The position numbers and the translations under genes are program-made. DNA of 64,000 bases from positions 1,210,001 to 1,274,000 of the forward strand of contig JACKEN010000001.1 in the NCBI GenBank assembly GCA_020632995.1, in the 5' to 3' direction. Source of the DNA: Deltaproteobacteria bacterium (GTDB lineage: Bacteria; Myxococcota; Kuafuiibacteriia; Kuafuiibacteriales; Kuafuiibacteriaceae). This document shows, in pieces, positions 18,756-31,247 of this stretch. The notes under the pieces are model-generated. The model made no database searches, had not been told where the DNA came from, and saw nothing but the letters and a program-made list of their open reading frames with translations. The stretch's first letter is position 1. Each line of letters starts with the position of its first letter.

Positions 18756-20375
18756 TCAGCGCTCCAGCGCGTCGAACTCCAGCCCCGAGCCCCGGTTGGG
18801 GCGCCCCGGGCGCTTCCGCCGCCCGAGCCAGAGGTAGACCGCGCCGTCCGGGCCGCGCGCCCGCTGCCAGTGGCGGGTCACCTCGAGCCCGCTGGCCGGG
18901 ATCGCGGCCTCGTCGATCCACAGCGGCTGCTCGGGCACCAACAGCCGCCCTCGCGGGCCGGCCAGCGCGTCGTCGCCCCACGCCAACAGGCGGCCGCGCC
19001 GCAGCTGGATCTCGGCGCTGGCCGGGTTGGGGCGCTCGGGGACGAGCGGGATCCAGTGCGGTGGCACCGGGGACTCGAGGCGGTGCGCCCACGCGTCGCC
19101 GCGCGGGGGCCGCGAGGCGGGTGGGGACCACTCCTGCCGCCGACCGCGGGCCCGCCCGTAGGCGGTCTCGACCTCGCCCTCGATCGCCCAGGCGAGGTTC
19201 GCGTTCTCGTCGCGGGTGAAGGTCACCCGCTCGAGGGCCGGGCCCTCCAGCGAGCCCACCACGACGGGGGGCAGGAACAGCCACGGTGCGCGCCCCTCCG
19301 TCGCCGAAGCGTCGCCCTCGAGCTCGAAGAAGCCCCACGCGCGCTCCGCTCCGGGCGGGAGCTTCGCCGCGTCGAGCTCGGCCGCGGAGCGCACCGCGTG
19401 CCGGCCCTCGATCCCCCCGAAGCCGTCGAGCACGTCGACCTGCTCGACCCGCACCACCGAGCCCACCGCGGCCCGCACCGGCAGCAAGAACCAGTCGTCG
19501 GACGCGATCGCGGCGAACTCCGCCACCACCAGGCGACCCAGATCCGCGGGGCCTGCCTCGATCCCGCCGAAGTTCACCGTGCCCTCCTCGAACTCCCACC
19601 AGCGCGACGCGGCCATCCCGGGGAAGGAGAGGGGGATCGGGACGAGGTCGAGCCGCTTCGTGGCCATCGGGGCCCGCGGGCCGCGGCCTGGGCGCGCCTG
19701 GAAGCTGTACCAGTCGAGGGTACCGCCCGCGTAGTCGTCGGCGCCGAGCACGAGCTCACCCTCGTCGGTGCTGGCCGAGACCGAGAGGTCGTAGGCCAGC
19801 TTGCGGTCGACCCAGCTCGAGGTCGCGCCCCTGGGCTCTACCGTACGCGCCGCGACCTCGCGCTCGAGCTTCTGCACGATCGCGTCGGGGAGGCCCGCCG
19901 CGCGTCGGACCTGGGGCGTGGCCGCGAGCACCGCCCGGGCGTCGACCGAGCGCCGGGCGAGCAGACGCAGCCTGCGGACCTCGCTCGCAGGCAGGCCTGC
20001 GATCGCATCCTCGGGCAGGCGCAGCGGGAACCGATCACGGAGCGTGGTGCGCAGCGCGCCGAGCCCCTCCTGATCGAGGCGCCGCAACAGCTGCAGGCCC
20101 GCCTCGGCCGCGAGGCGCCACCCCGAGGCCGCGGAGGCGGTGGGCTCCGCCTCGACCTGGGCCTCGAGCGGCTGGCCATCGCGGTCCATCCGGAGCGGCG
20201 CGGACGAGAGGTGGACCTGGGCGCGGAGGGGCGAGGCGGCGTCCTCGCCCCGGAACTCGCCGACCTGCCACTGTCGCGCGAGCATCCAGAGCGGGTCGGC
20301 GACGCGCGCGGCCATGCCCTCCTCGAGCCGGTCGGTGCGGGTGTGGGGCTCGATGCGGTCCCAGTCGTTGCTCAT
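18756..20375 (-). CDS. Giant-operon protein A (539 residues), unknown function
   Basis: Starts MSNDWDRIEPHTRTDRLEEG. The most striking motif is near the N-terminus, DPLWMLARQWQVGEFRGEDA (about residues 27-46), which I recall in uncharacterised proteins of other bacteria but cannot verify. The rest is Trp/Pro-rich and beta-rich (LSFPGMAASRWWEFEEGTVN, GFFELEGDASATEGRAPWLF). There is no signal peptide, membrane segment or catalytic motif. Its ATG overlaps the stop of protein B by 4 nt. It is the last gene of the operon. Confidence 0.75.
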   Translation of the reverse strand: MSNDWDRIEPHTRTDRLEEGMAARVADPLWMLARQWQVGEFRGEDAASPLRAQVHLSSAPLRMDRDGQPLEAQVEAEPTASAASGWRLAAEAGLQLLRRLDQEGLGALRTTLRDRFPLRLPEDAIAGLPASEVRRLRLLARRSVDARAVLAATPQVRRAAGLPDAIVQKLEREVAARTVEPRGATSSWVDRKLAYDLSVSASTDEGELVLGADDYAGGTLDWYSFQARPGRGPRAPMATKRLDLVPIPLSFPGMAASRWWEFEEGTVNFGGIEAGPADLGRLVVAEFAAIASDDWFLLPVRAAVGSVVRVEQVDVLDGFGGIEGRHAVRSAAELDAAKLPPGAERAWGFFELEGDASATEGRAPWLFLPPVVVGSLEGPALERVTFTRDENANLAWAIEGEVETAYGRARGRRQEWSPPASRPPRGDAWAHRLESPVPPHWIPLVPERPNPASAEIQLRRGRLLAWGDDALAGPRGRLLVPEQPLWIDEAAIPASGLEVTRHWQRARGPDGAVYLWLGRRKRPGRPNRGSGLEFDALER

Positions 20376-23300
20376 CGGCGGGCTCCTCTCTGCGGGCCGG
20401 CGTCGATGCCGGAGGGGGGGAAGATCGCGGGGAGCTGGTGGCCGAAGCCGAGCAGGATGTCGGGGTCGACGGCGCGCAGCTTCGCGGCCTCCAGGGTCTC
20501 GAGGAGGGCGTCACGGACCAGCGCCGCCGACCACTCGCCGTCCTCCGGCGGCACGAGCAGGAGCATCGCCTGCGGGGGCCGCGACGACGGGGCGTCGAAG
20601 TGTAGCGCCACGCCGGTGAGCTGCTCGCGCGCCGGGATGCGCTCCGTCCACGCGTCGAGCGCGAGCCCTGCGACCGGGTGCCCCAGCTCGAGCGCGGCGA
20701 CGCCGCCGTGCTCCAGGGCGGTCAGCACCAGCCGCCCCTCCCCGGGACGCGCGGGGGCGGCGACCCCGAGCCAGGGCTCGCCGTCGACCACCGGCAGCTG
20801 GGCGAGGGCGAGGGGCGCGCGTGGCGCGTCGGCGGCCAGCTCGCTCAGCATCATGGCCTCGTCCAGCGCCGCCGCGGGGGCGCGCACCTTCGCGACCTGT
20901 TGCAGCCAGCCTTGCACATTCACCGGGTCCGCGCCGGGCAGGCTCGGTCCGCGCGCGAAGGCCCGCGCTAGCTCCGCCGCGTCGGTGGGCACGGCGCGGG
21001 GCAGGAGCGGGAACGCCGGGCCCATGATCACCGCGAGCGCTTCGCGCGCATGGGCCAGCACCCGCGCGTCGCCGTCGCCCGGTGCCTCCTCTGCCCAGCC
21101 GGTGCGCAGGTTCGTCAGCGTGTCCGCCCGGCGCCGCGCCCGGTCCACGAGGGCGAAGGCCTCCGCGTGGAGCGCCGCCGCGTCGGCGTCGGCGTCGGCG
21201 CTCGGCACCGCGCCGGGGAGCTCGAAGCCCGCGAGGTCCAGCATGCGCGCGCGCAAGGTGGCGAGCGGCGTCGACCCGACCGGGTGGGGCTCGGCCTCGG
21301 TCGGGGTGGGCAGGGCCGCCGCGAGCGCAGCGCGGGCCGCCTCGAAGCGGGCCAGCGCGCCCTCCACCCGGCCCATGACCTCCGCCGCGTCGGCGGTCGC
21401 GCCCGGGTCGGCCCCCGGCAGGGCCAGGTCTGCGGCCTCCAGCGGCCGGGCGGCGCCGATGAGATCGCGGAGGGCCCGGGCGAGCTCACCCAGCTCCGCG
21501 AACGAGACCGCGTCCGCCGGAAGGTCCACCGGCTCCACGTCCACGGTGAGCGCGCTGGCGTAGGGCGCGGCGGTGGGATCGGTGAGCGCGAGGGCGCCCG
21601 CGCGCCGGGCCCAGGCCGAGCTGGGGTTGCCCGCGTCGTGGGGCGCCTCGTAGAGGGCGTCCAGCGCCCCGAGGGCCTGCGCCACCACGAGGTCGCGGAG
21701 CGACACCCACCGAGGCGGCGGCGCGCCGGCGGCGTCACCGAAGGACAACTTGCACTTTGCCCGGCTCGGGTCGCCCAGCATGTGCGCGCACCAGGCCTCG
21801 AGCCCAGGCTCGAGCTCGGCCCGCGGGGACACGCGGACGTCGGCGGGGTCCCGCGCCCACTCCGGCGGCAAGGCGCCGTCCCCGAGCACGAGCAGGAGGC
21901 GTTGCGTGACGCTGATCCCGCCCCGCGGGGTCTGCATGCCCCACAGCTCGGGGGGCGGGATCGCGCCGCTCGTGACCGCCTCGAGGGTGGCGGTGGAGCG
22001 GGTGAGGTTGCCCTCGAGGAGCTGATGCACCGACTCCGCGAGCGTCGTGTCGGCCACCGCGTCCATCGCGGCGCCCACGTCCTTCAGCGCCTCCCAGACC
22101 CCACGCAGCTCCTCGTCCGCGGGGCCGGCGTGCGGGGTGAGCGTGAGCCCCTGGTCGCCGACCGCGACCCCGGCACCCTCGAAGAGGGCGGCGAGCGCGA
22201 GGCCGTCGAGCGGCCCGCGCGGCGGGCCACGCCTCTTCGCCGCCGCGAGCACCGCGCGCCGGCAGTCGTCGACGTAGCGCGACAGGCCTCGATCGTGGAG
22301 CTGGCGCTCGAAGCGGCAGCCGAGGAGATCGCCGAGGGCCTGCCCCTGGCGCACCCCGTCCAGCAGCCAGGCCGCGAGCCGCACCCGGTCCGACCGCAGG
22401 TTCACCGCGAGGGTGCTGTCGCTGGCCGACGTGCCGTGCGCGTTCCAGCCGGCCCGGAGCACCGCCGCGGTCGCCGCGTGCGCGAGGGACGGCGCGTGGA
22501 TGAAGCCCTGGCTCTCGGCCGTCCCCGCCTCATCGGGCCGGAGATCCTCCACCCAGCCGAAGCCGCCGAGCTGCACCCCGCTCGGCGCGCGCGCGCGGGC
22601 GGCCTGGAGGCGCTCGTGGGCCAGGCCGGTGAGCCACGCGTCGATGCGGTGGGTGGCGAGGCCCAGCGTCTCCCGGAGGCGCAGGTCGAGCGCGCCCGGG
22701 GACGCGGCCGCCAGCGTGTCGAGCGCCTGCGCGTAGCGGGCGCGCTCGTCGCCCACCACCCGGGGGAGGGCGGCGTCGACGAGCTGGTAGAGGAGGGGCT
22801 CGGCGGCGTGGAACGCATCCGTGAGTTCAGCCGGTGCGGGTGGCTTGTTGCTTCGACCGGGCGACGGGCGGCCGAAGGGCCCCTTGAGGTCGGGGGGGAT
22901 CCTGTCGGCCAGGGCGCCGAGGTAGACCTCGGGCGTGGCCTCCGGGCTCCGCACCAGCGGTCGGGTGAGCTCCTGGTCCACCGTCGCGTCCCCGTAGTCC
23001 GACCAGAAGATCTTCGGGTCGGTGGTGACCTCGCGATCGAAGATCCCCGAGGACAGCTCCGGGAAGAGGCGCTCGTGCGGGGTCTGACGCGCGAGGTGGG
23101 CTTCGAGCATGTCCACCAGCCCGTCGAGGAACAGGTGGGCCTCGGCTCGGTCGGAGACGGGGAGCTTGTCCTTGATGAACGGGCGGAGGTCCTTGACCAG
23201 CGCCAGCTGGCCCCGGATGTCGTGCACGCTGGATACGTTGTGGTCGTAGATCACCGCCAGGGGCACCAGCGGGCTGTCAGGGGCGTGGGCCTCTTCCCAA

Positions 23301-24992
23301 CCCCACTCCCACAGCAGGGTCTTCAACTCCTGCCCGAAGGTCAGCCTGCGGATCACGAGGCGCTCCGGGTGCGGCAGCGTCCCGAGGATCGCCAGGAGAT
23401 CCTCGCCCGGGTCGCGGCCGATGCCGTCGCCGCGGACCGGGTCGAGGCGGGGGACGGCCCCGAGCGATTCGCGCCAGCGGTCCTGCAGCGCCTGGAGCGT
23501 GTACTCCAGGCGCGCCCACCCGGCGGGCGGCGCGCTGGCGCGCGGGCTGCTGCGTCGGACCGGCAGCAGGCCATAGGGCTGGGACCCGACCGAGATCACC
23601 GGGTAGGGCGCACCGCCCCGCACGTGCTCCACGAACCACTCGCGCAGGGTCCGCACCGCGGTCGCAGGGGCGACGCTGGGCCCGTCCACCGGCGCGAGCA
23701 GGTCGTCGAAGTAGGCGCCCCAGGTCACCGGCCACAGCGCGCGGTTCATCGCCGACATCTCGGCCGCCTCGACGCGCTCCGCGTGGGCCAACCTCGACAA
23801 CGGGGTGTCGTCGCCGAGGCCGAGGGCGCGGGCGACGCCCCGGCCGTCCCCGGTGCTCGCCGGTGTCTCCTTCAGCGCGCGCGCCATGAAGTCGTCGACG
23901 TCGATCAGCCCCTCCGACCAGCCTGCGTCCGAGCCCTCGGTGTTCGAGGTCGGTGTGCCCTGGGGCACCAGCGCGAGGCCGTCGGTGAACTGGTGCGCCT
24001 CGAGGAGCGCGCTGAGGGTGCGCTGGCCCTCCTTCGGGGTCTCCCGACGCGCCCCGAAGACCAGCAGGGTGAGGCCGTGCGCCTTCACGTCTGCGAGCAG
24101 AGTGGCGTCGAGGGCGAGCTCGAGCGCCATCCCCACCTCGACGGCGCGCTGGAAGTCCGAGGTCCAGGCCGCAGGATCGCGCTCGGGATCGCGGCTCGGC
24201 ACGAGCGGGAGGCGCTCGGGGACGTCCGCGCCCTCCTCGGCGAAGCGGAGCTCACCCGCAACATAGCCTGCAAAGATCCACCGGGCGGGCAGCGCGGTGG
24301 CCACCGCCGGATCGCGATCGCTGCGGGTGGGACCCGCGCTCGCCCGCTGGGGTCGGGTGCGGTCGGCCACCCACGCCGCGCGGCGGCCCGGGATCTGGCC
24401 GACGAGGCGCGCGTTCGCTGCGCTGATCCCGGCCGCAGTGCCGTCGGCGCGGCGGTCGGCCCAGTATTGCCGCCCGGCTGCCTCCTCGACCGCGGTGAGC
24501 GCCACCTGGTGGCTGTCGTGATGGATCTGGTCAGGATACACGCGGACCAGGAGCTTCGCCCCGCGGAAGCGGGTCTCCAGCCGCACTGGGAGGAGCAAGA
24601 GAGGTTGCGCGGCGTCCAGGGCACCGAAGCCTGGGCCGCTCGGGCGCTCTTCGGGCGGCCTCTTGTCGGGCGGCGTGCGCTCCGGCGGCTTCTTGTCGGG
24701 CGGCGTGCGCTCCGGCGGCTTCTTGTCGGGCGGCGTGCGCTCCGGCGGCTTCTTGTCGGGCGGCGTGCGCTCCGGCGGCTTCTTGTCGGGCGGCTTCTTG
24801 TCGGGCGGCTTCTTGTCGGGCGGCGTGCGCTCCGGCGGCGTCCGCTCCGGCGGCTTCTTCTCCGGAGGCGTCTGCTCCGAGGGCTTCCTGTCCGGTGAGC
24901 GGCCGCGGCGCGGCCCGCCGCCGCGTTGCGCGCCCGGCTCCGGCCCCACGAGGCGCCTTGGTGTCGCGTGGTGTCTTGCGTCGGTCAGCCAT
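20372..24992 (-). CDS. Giant-operon protein B (about 1540 residues), Pro-rich N-terminal tail
   Basis: I place the start at ATG 24992 (MADRRKTPRDTKAPRGAGAG), after GAGGGGG and overlapping the stop of C by 8 nt. One shift near 24910-24950 is then needed to enter the long frame. Residues about 40-115 are a Pro/Lys/Glu repeat (PPERTPPDKK). The core begins PLLLLPVRLETRFRGAKLLV followed by RVYPDQIHHDSHQ, and later has YPVISVGSQPYGLLPVRRSS and two Ala-rich helical regions near the C-terminus. No catalytic motif, signal peptide or transmembrane helix is visible. Size and Trp/Pro content suggest a structural subunit (inference). Confidence 0.75.
24661..24855 (-). repeat. In-frame tandem repeat coding (PPERTPPDKK)n
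   Basis: A 30-bp unit beginning TCTTGTCGGGCGGCGTGCGC occurs four times exactly at 24661-24780, is followed by two 15-bp half units, and recurs once more at 24811. On the minus strand each unit codes PPERTPPDKK and each half unit PPDKK. The exact copies suggest recent slippage, so the copy number is likely to vary between strains. Confidence 0.9.
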
Positions 24993-27749
24993 CTCGACCC
25001 CCTCGGAGCATGCGGTCTGCGTGCATCAAGACGCGCACGGGGCGCTGGAGCGTGATGCGCGCCATCGCCGCCGCGTCGCGGGCCCAGGTCTCGGTCCACG
25101 TGTTGGCCCCGAAGCGGTCGTAGGGCAGCGTGGTCCCCGCGAGCGGCGCCAGGGGGACGTAGCTCGCCCCGGTGTCGCCGGTGGCCTGCCCGCGACGGAC
25201 GTTCTTCCAGTACTTGGGCGCCGCCGCCTTGCCGGCGCCCGCGTCGAGCCCGAAGCGGGGCTCCGCTGCCGGCTGCTCGAGCACGAAGAACCAACCCGGC
25301 TTCCCGTCACCTTGGTCCGGGCTCCCGGCCACGTCACGATCGAGGTCGAGGCCGGCGGGGAGCTCGAAGCCGAAGAAGCTGATGTCCGGGCCGAGTCGAC
25401 CGACGAAGGCGGGGTCGATCGCGCCCTCGGGCGCCTCGACCCGGCTCCAGCCTCCGGTCGCGTCCGGTACCCAGGTGGCGGGGGTGGCGGAGACGAGGGT
25501 GCTCGGGTAGCGGCGGAACAGCTCGCTCCTGATGAGCAACACCAGCGCGGCGCCGCCGTTGCCCGGCCCGTGCGCCCCGAGCGCGCTCCGCGGAGGCCAA
25601 TCGGCGACCGGCGCGATGTCCTCCTCGCCGTCCACGGAGTCCCAGAAGCGCCGCATCCAGGTGTCGCGCGGATCGATGGGCGCCTCGCGCCACACCAGCT
25701 CGCGCGCCAGCTCCTCGTTCACGCCGAGGAGGAACGCCTCGACGAACGCGTCGTCGACGCTGGCGAGGGCCACGCTGTCGGTCGGCACCGCACCGACGCC
25801 GGGGAGGATGAGCTCCGGATCGATCCGCGCGAGGAGCGCGTACGCGGGCTCCGGGAACTCCGGCGCTCCGAACATGGTGGCCGGGACGTCCTCGTCCCTC
25901 CAGAGGCGCTCGGGAGCGCGGATCGACGCGCGCACGCGAGCCCTGAGCCAGCAGGGCGGGATCGAGGCGCTCGCGCACCACCCGCGCGGTCCTGGCGAGG
26001 AGGGCGCCTTGGGCCCGCCTCGTCGCGGGGCCCTGGCGCGCCCGCGGCAGTGGCGGCGCCCGCGACCCGCGGTGCCGCGCGGCCCCGCGCCTTCACCGCA
26101 CGGACCGCGGCGCCCCGCGCTGGCCTGGCCGCGTCCTCGGCCCCCGCGAGCACCGCCCCGTGGGGCACGGTGTAGCTCGCGAACGCGCCCAGCGCGGCGG
26201 GCTCGGCGATGAAGCGGGTGGTCAGGGCAGCGGCGACCCGTGTCGGGGCCATCGACGGCGCGCTCGAGCGCGACAGCGCGCGTGAGACCGACGAGCCGGG
26301 CCGCACGGACCTCGAGAACGCGGCCGAGGTCAGCCCGGTGAGGGGGCTCGACGCGAGGCGCCCGCGCACCGTGACGTCCATGCCCGCCCCGCGCACGCGG
26401 GCGTGGGCGGGCCGGCTCAGCTGCAGGAGCGCGCCGTCGTCGAGCGCGTCGACGCGCCCCTTCATGCGGCGGCCGACCTCCAGCGCGAGCCGCGATCGGT
26501 TCAAGAGGCCGTTGACCCCCTTGAGCGTGGCCAGCTGATCCCACGCGGCGGCGGCGAGCCGCTCCTGGTGGATGCGCACCACCTCGGCCCCGAGCCCGGC
26601 CGCGCTGCGCTTGGCGGGGTCCAGGTTCGCGTCGGCGAGCCACCGGCCCGAGTCCGGCGCCGGGAGCTGCGTCTCGCCTGCCGCGAGCGCGCCGTACGTC
26701 GGTGGGGCCACCACCGGATCGTCGACCCGCGGGTCGTAGCGCGCGGGCTTGGCCTTGCCACCTCGGGGCGAGAGCCCCTCCTCGAGGAGCGCGCCAAGGT
26801 CGCGCTGATACGCGTCCCGGTGGCGCTTCGGCCATGGCCTCGGCCTGAGGTCGGGCGCCTTCAGCGCGCCCACGAAGTCGATGGTGAGCCCGGGCTGGCG
26901 CGGGAGGCGATCGCTCCCCGGCGAGCCGATGTCGAGCGCGTGCGCGCCGGAGCGCGGGTCGAGGGCGCGGGCCACGAGCCGCTTGGCGAGATCCTCGAAG
27001 TCGCCGTCGGCGCTGGCGGTGCGGAAGGACCACTGGTGATAGACGGGCAGCGTAGCAGGGCCGCTTGCACCCCACGCGAGGGTGCTCACGTCGGTCGGGT
27101 CGGTGGCGAGGCCGAGCCCCGCGCGTCGGCCCTGCTCGAAGGCGGGGACCAGGCAGGCCAGGTACGCGGTGCTGGGCTCGAGCAGGCGCGGGGCCAGCAA
27201 GCGCGCCACGAAGCCCTCGGGGGTGGCGTCGATGGCCGCGCCGAGATCCGGTACGAGCGGCACCTGGGCCTGCACGTGGGCCCAGGCCCAGGCCTCCCGC
27301 AGCGTCGGGAGCTCGCGCGCCACGTCGTCCACCGACAGCACCGGGAGGCGCGCGCCGGGCATGGGGCCGACAAGGATCCCCTCGCGCACCTCCACCACCA
27401 CAAGGACGAGCCACGGCAGCAGCCGGTCGCCGCTCGGGGCGGCCGGGGTGAAGGCCCAGGGGAGCTCGGGGCTGAGCAGCTCCACCGCGGCGAAGCCGGT
27501 GGTCTCGAAGTCCGTCGTGCCTTCGGGTGGCGTCATCCGGACGACCTGGTTCGGGGACAGCCCGATCACCGACTCCGGGCCGCGCAGGCGCATCACGCGC
27601 TTGGCCGAAGACGACCCGACCTGCACCGAGGCCTCGAGCTCGCCGCCGCCGGACTGGGGGACGCCGTCGACGTCCGCGCCTTGCGCGAGGGCGCGCCCGA
27701 CGCCGCGCCGCACCCACGGGATGAAGGTCAGGATCGCGTCATCGCTCAT
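24985..27749 (-). CDS. Giant-operon protein C (about 920 residues), unknown function
   Basis: Starts MSDDAILTFIPWVRRGVGRA at ATG 27749, overlapping the stop of D by 4 nt (ATGA). The N-terminal domain (about 1-250) includes RGPESVIGLSPNQVVRMTPP and LPWAFTPAAPSGDRLLPWLV followed by LVVVE. A middle region is rich in Ala and Arg. The C-terminal 300 residues (PAYALLARIDPELILPGVGA, PEGAIDPAFVGRLGPDISFF) form a separate globular part. Two shifts near 25930-26000 must be repaired to join them. No enzymatic motif is visible. I recall N-terminal sequences of this kind only from uncharacterised bacterial proteins. Confidence 0.75.
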
Positions 27750-30700
27750 TGCAAGAGCTCCTGCTCGAAGGCGGGGGCCACCACGCGCCCCTCGCGCGCC
27801 CCGATCGCGGAGCGCACCGTGAAGAACGAACCACCGCCCTTGGGGCCGACGGCCTCGTCGAAGTCGCCGCTCATCGGATCGAGGGCGGCGAAGCGCGGCT
27901 CGCGGACGACGGCGATGGGGGCGCGACCGGCGCGGGGGAGGCGGCCTGCCTCGCGGGCGGCCCGGGCCGCCCCGCGCGCCATCGCGCGACGGAGCGCTCG
28001 CCCCGACACCCGCGACGTCTCCTCGGTCCGCGCAGGGCCCCCGCGCAGCGAGGGGTCGTCGTAGACGACCTCGTGGTCGAGGACCATGGTCGCCCCCGGC
28101 CCGCCCGCCGCGCCGTCGTCGCCGAACTGCAGGCCGGCCTGCATCATCTCGAAGGAGGGCGACGAGAGCTTCTCGGTCGCGGACAGGGTGAAGAACTGCG
28201 ACGGGGCGAACCAGTCCTCGACGGGGGACACCGCGTTGGTCGAGATCGACACCGCGCCGACCCGGGGCGCCTCGAGCACGAAGCGGTCCGGCCCGGTGAT
28301 CGGGGCGTTGCCGAACTGCTCCAGGGTGGCGCCGAGCGGCACCACCCGCTGCCGCACCTCGATGATGCCGGCGGGGTGGACGACGCACGCCGCCTCGCTC
28401 GGGGCGTCGGTGAGGAGCACCCCATCGCCGTCCACCTTGGGCGGGAGGGCGCGCCAGGCGTCGGGGCGCAATAGCTCCTGGACCAGCAGCTCCTCGACGT
28501 CCACCGCCTTGGGGGGCGGCTCGGTGGCCTTGCGCCCGATGGTGGCCTCGACCTGGAGGGTGGTCTTGACGAGCAGGATCTTGAAGCTGGCCTCGCCCGT
28601 CACGTGCCAGGGGTTGGGGCCGGTGAGGCGCCCGCTCAGGGAGGCGGCGAGGAGGTCGGCGCTGCCGGCCGAGATCGCGAGCCGGATCCCGAGGTCCACC
28701 ATGAACGAGAAGGGGCTGAACTGGATGAGGGCGTCGAACGAGGTCGAGCCCTCGGCGGTGAAGCCGGCCTCCGCCGCCCAGATCGACAGGGCCGCCCCGA
28801 ACTGGAGGGTGTTCGCGGTGAGCGCAAGGTAGCCTGACAGCTGCACCTGGAGGAGGCTGCCGGCGTCGAGGGCCACCGAGAGGCGCGGGAGCGACGGCAT
28901 CCCCGCGGGCGGCCGGAAGGCGGGGTGGAAGCCCCCGAAGGAGATGAGGAAGGTCGGGTCGTCGAGGAACGAGGCCCGGACCGCCATGGCGCCGCCGAGC
29001 TCGAGGTTCAGGATCCGGGAGTCGCGGATCGCCGCGTCGATGGCCAGGGTGCCCGCGGTCAGGTCCAGCGTGCCCGCGACGTCGGCGTGCAGCTCGACGA
29101 TGGCGGCGTCCTCGGTGGGCAGGGCGAGGGACAAGGCCCCGAGGAGGGTCACGGTGAGCGGGTTCGGGAGCTGCAGCACCACGCCGAGGTCGAGCTGGAC
29201 GAGGTTCGGGGTGCCCCAGCCGATCTTCACGATCGGACCGAGGACGAACTGGCCCGGGGCGGGCGGGAAGATCGCGCCGATGTCGGCGAGGATGCGCGGC
29301 GCGTCGGCGATCGGATCGTCGGGGAAGAGCAGGCCCTCGAGCGCGCCGGAGCGGACGCCGTCCCCGAGGGCGTCGACGTCGAGCCCGCGGTGGGTGCCGA
29401 TCAGGCCGCCAACGCCGCTCAGCGTGAAGCCGAAGCCGAGCTGCAGACCCTGGAAGGTGGCGGAGAGCGCCACGAACATCGACCAGGCGCCCGGCGCCTC
29501 GGGCAGCCGCGTGGCGATGAGCCCGATCGCGGTGATGCCCACCCCGAGCAGGCTCGCGTCGAAGACGCCCGCGTACTCGCCGCGCTCGGCGTCCACGTCG
29601 AGGTAGCCGCCTCCCGAGATCACGCCCGCGACGTCGAGGCCGATGCCGATGCCATCGGGCGACTTGAAGCCCACCGCGAGGCTGCGATCACCGACCCGGG
29701 CGATCGCGCCCGGCGCGTCGGGGGGCGCGAGCTCGATGATCACCCCGACGTTGTCGACCGCCAGCTGCAGCGGCCCGAGGATCGCGGACGCGGTGACGCC
29801 GAGGCTGGCGCTGGCCTCGTCGGTGCCGAGCTCGATCGCGAGGGTGAGGTGGTCGACGGTGATGGGCCCCACCACCTTGCCGATCGGGATCTCGATCTCG
29901 AGCCCGGCGTGGCCCTCGAGGGACAGACCGTTGCGCGCAGACAGGCTCGCAGAGAGGTCCGCCTCGACCACGATCGGCTGGGCGCCCAGCAGCTCCTGCA
30001 CCAGCCCGTCGCCGCGCCCCGGCTCGATCGCGAGGGCGAGCCCCGGCGCGCCGGAGCGCGGCACGGTGCGGGCGGTCAGCACCAGGTCGGGGCCGCCCGC
30101 GGTGGTGAGCGCGGCGGACACCTCGGCGCCCCGGATCTCGAGCCGGGTGCCTGAGGCAGTGCCGAGGAGCAGGAGCGGCGGCGCCTCGGGGGCGCGTGCG
30201 ACGGTGAGGACCAGCTCGGCCGCGGTGTTCGCCACCGCGCGCGCCGCGGGGGCCTGCCCCGGGAACAGGAGCACGCCGAGCGCCCCGCTCGGGCCGCCGG
30301 TGCCCGAGGCGCGCAGGGCCCACGTGGGCGAGAGCGGCGTCTCGAGCACCGCGCTCCCAAAGGAGAGGTTGCCCACGAAGAGCCCCGAGACGGTGGGGCT
30401 CGAAGGGGTGGCCGGGATGGGCGCGAGCATCAGGCCCAGCTCGGTGAAGGTCTCCGCGCCGAGCACGCCGACGAAGCCCTGGAGGAGCGGGAGCTCGAGG
30501 CCCTCGACGCTCGTCGCGAGCGGGGTTGGTGTCGGCCACCAACCCTCCGCCGCCGATCAGGGCGTCGTCGAGGGGGGCCGCGCGCACCGGCCGCCCGCCC
30601 GCGCGGGCGAGGCTCGCGAGCTCGGTGAGCAGGTCGTCGGCGTGCGCCTGGTCGAAGGTGCCCCGGGTCCAGCCGAAGCGCTGCTGGAGGGCGCCAGCGG

Positions 30701-31247
30701 GGTTCGAGACGAAGGCGGAGAGCTTCGACAGGCGGAGCTCGTCCACGATGACCGCGCGCCGCGCGCCGCTGGCCGGCCGCGGGGTGGACTCGATGACCCC
30801 GACCAGGTGGAGGGTCGCGTACAGGACGGGGTTGCTGCGCTCGATCCAGCGCACGAGCAGGTACTCGGGCAGGTCGCCCGCGAGCTCGGTCCAGAAGGAG
30901 GCCTGCCTGAGCACCGCGGGGACGTCGGCGCCGCTCGGTGGGTTCGAGGCGATGGCCGAGATCGCGTCGGCCACGGTGATCGTGAGCTCGGCCGCCTCGC
31001 CCACCGCGGTCCCGACCTCGGTGCCCTCGCGCTCGAGGGTCGCCGCAAGTGAGGTTGCGCGCTCGACCACCGGGGTGAGGGCGGTTATCAGCGTGAAGCC
31101 CGAGAACCACGACCCGGCCTCCACATCCCAGCCGAGCTCATGGATCAGGACCTGGAAGCGATGGCCGGAGGGGTCCTCGATGACGTCGCGGAGGGGCGCC
31201 ATCGCGTCGACCAGGGCGCGGGCGAGGGGCAGGAAGGTCTCGATCAC
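27746..31247 (-). CDS. Giant-operon protein D (about 1165 residues), DUF6603-like
   Basis: Starts at GTG 31247 (overlapping the stop of E, GTGA) with an alpha-helical 240-residue head, then one shift near 30525 into the main frame. The central part (FTLSGVGGLIGTHRGLDVDA, LLFPDDPIADAPRILADIGA, PGQFVLGPIVKIGWGTPNLV) matches my memory of DUF6603. About 600 residues of regularly alternating hydrophobic beta strands follow (LDLGVVLQLPNPLTVTLLGA, HVTGEASFKILLVKTTLQVE). Such long repetitive sheets suggest an elongated groove or fibre (inference). No signal peptide. It is the most recognisable member of the operon. Confidence 0.8.

Noticed and set aside
24661..24855. Regular 30-bp repeats resembling a CRISPR array
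   Set aside because: There are no spacers, the units are contiguous and in frame with protein B, and no cas gene is near.
21050..24898. A long plus-strand open frame (about 1280 codons) opposite protein B
   Set aside because: Its composition is Arg/Gly/Ala/His-rich with no motif, a typical antisense shadow in G+C-rich DNA; protein B has proper codon bias on the minus strand.
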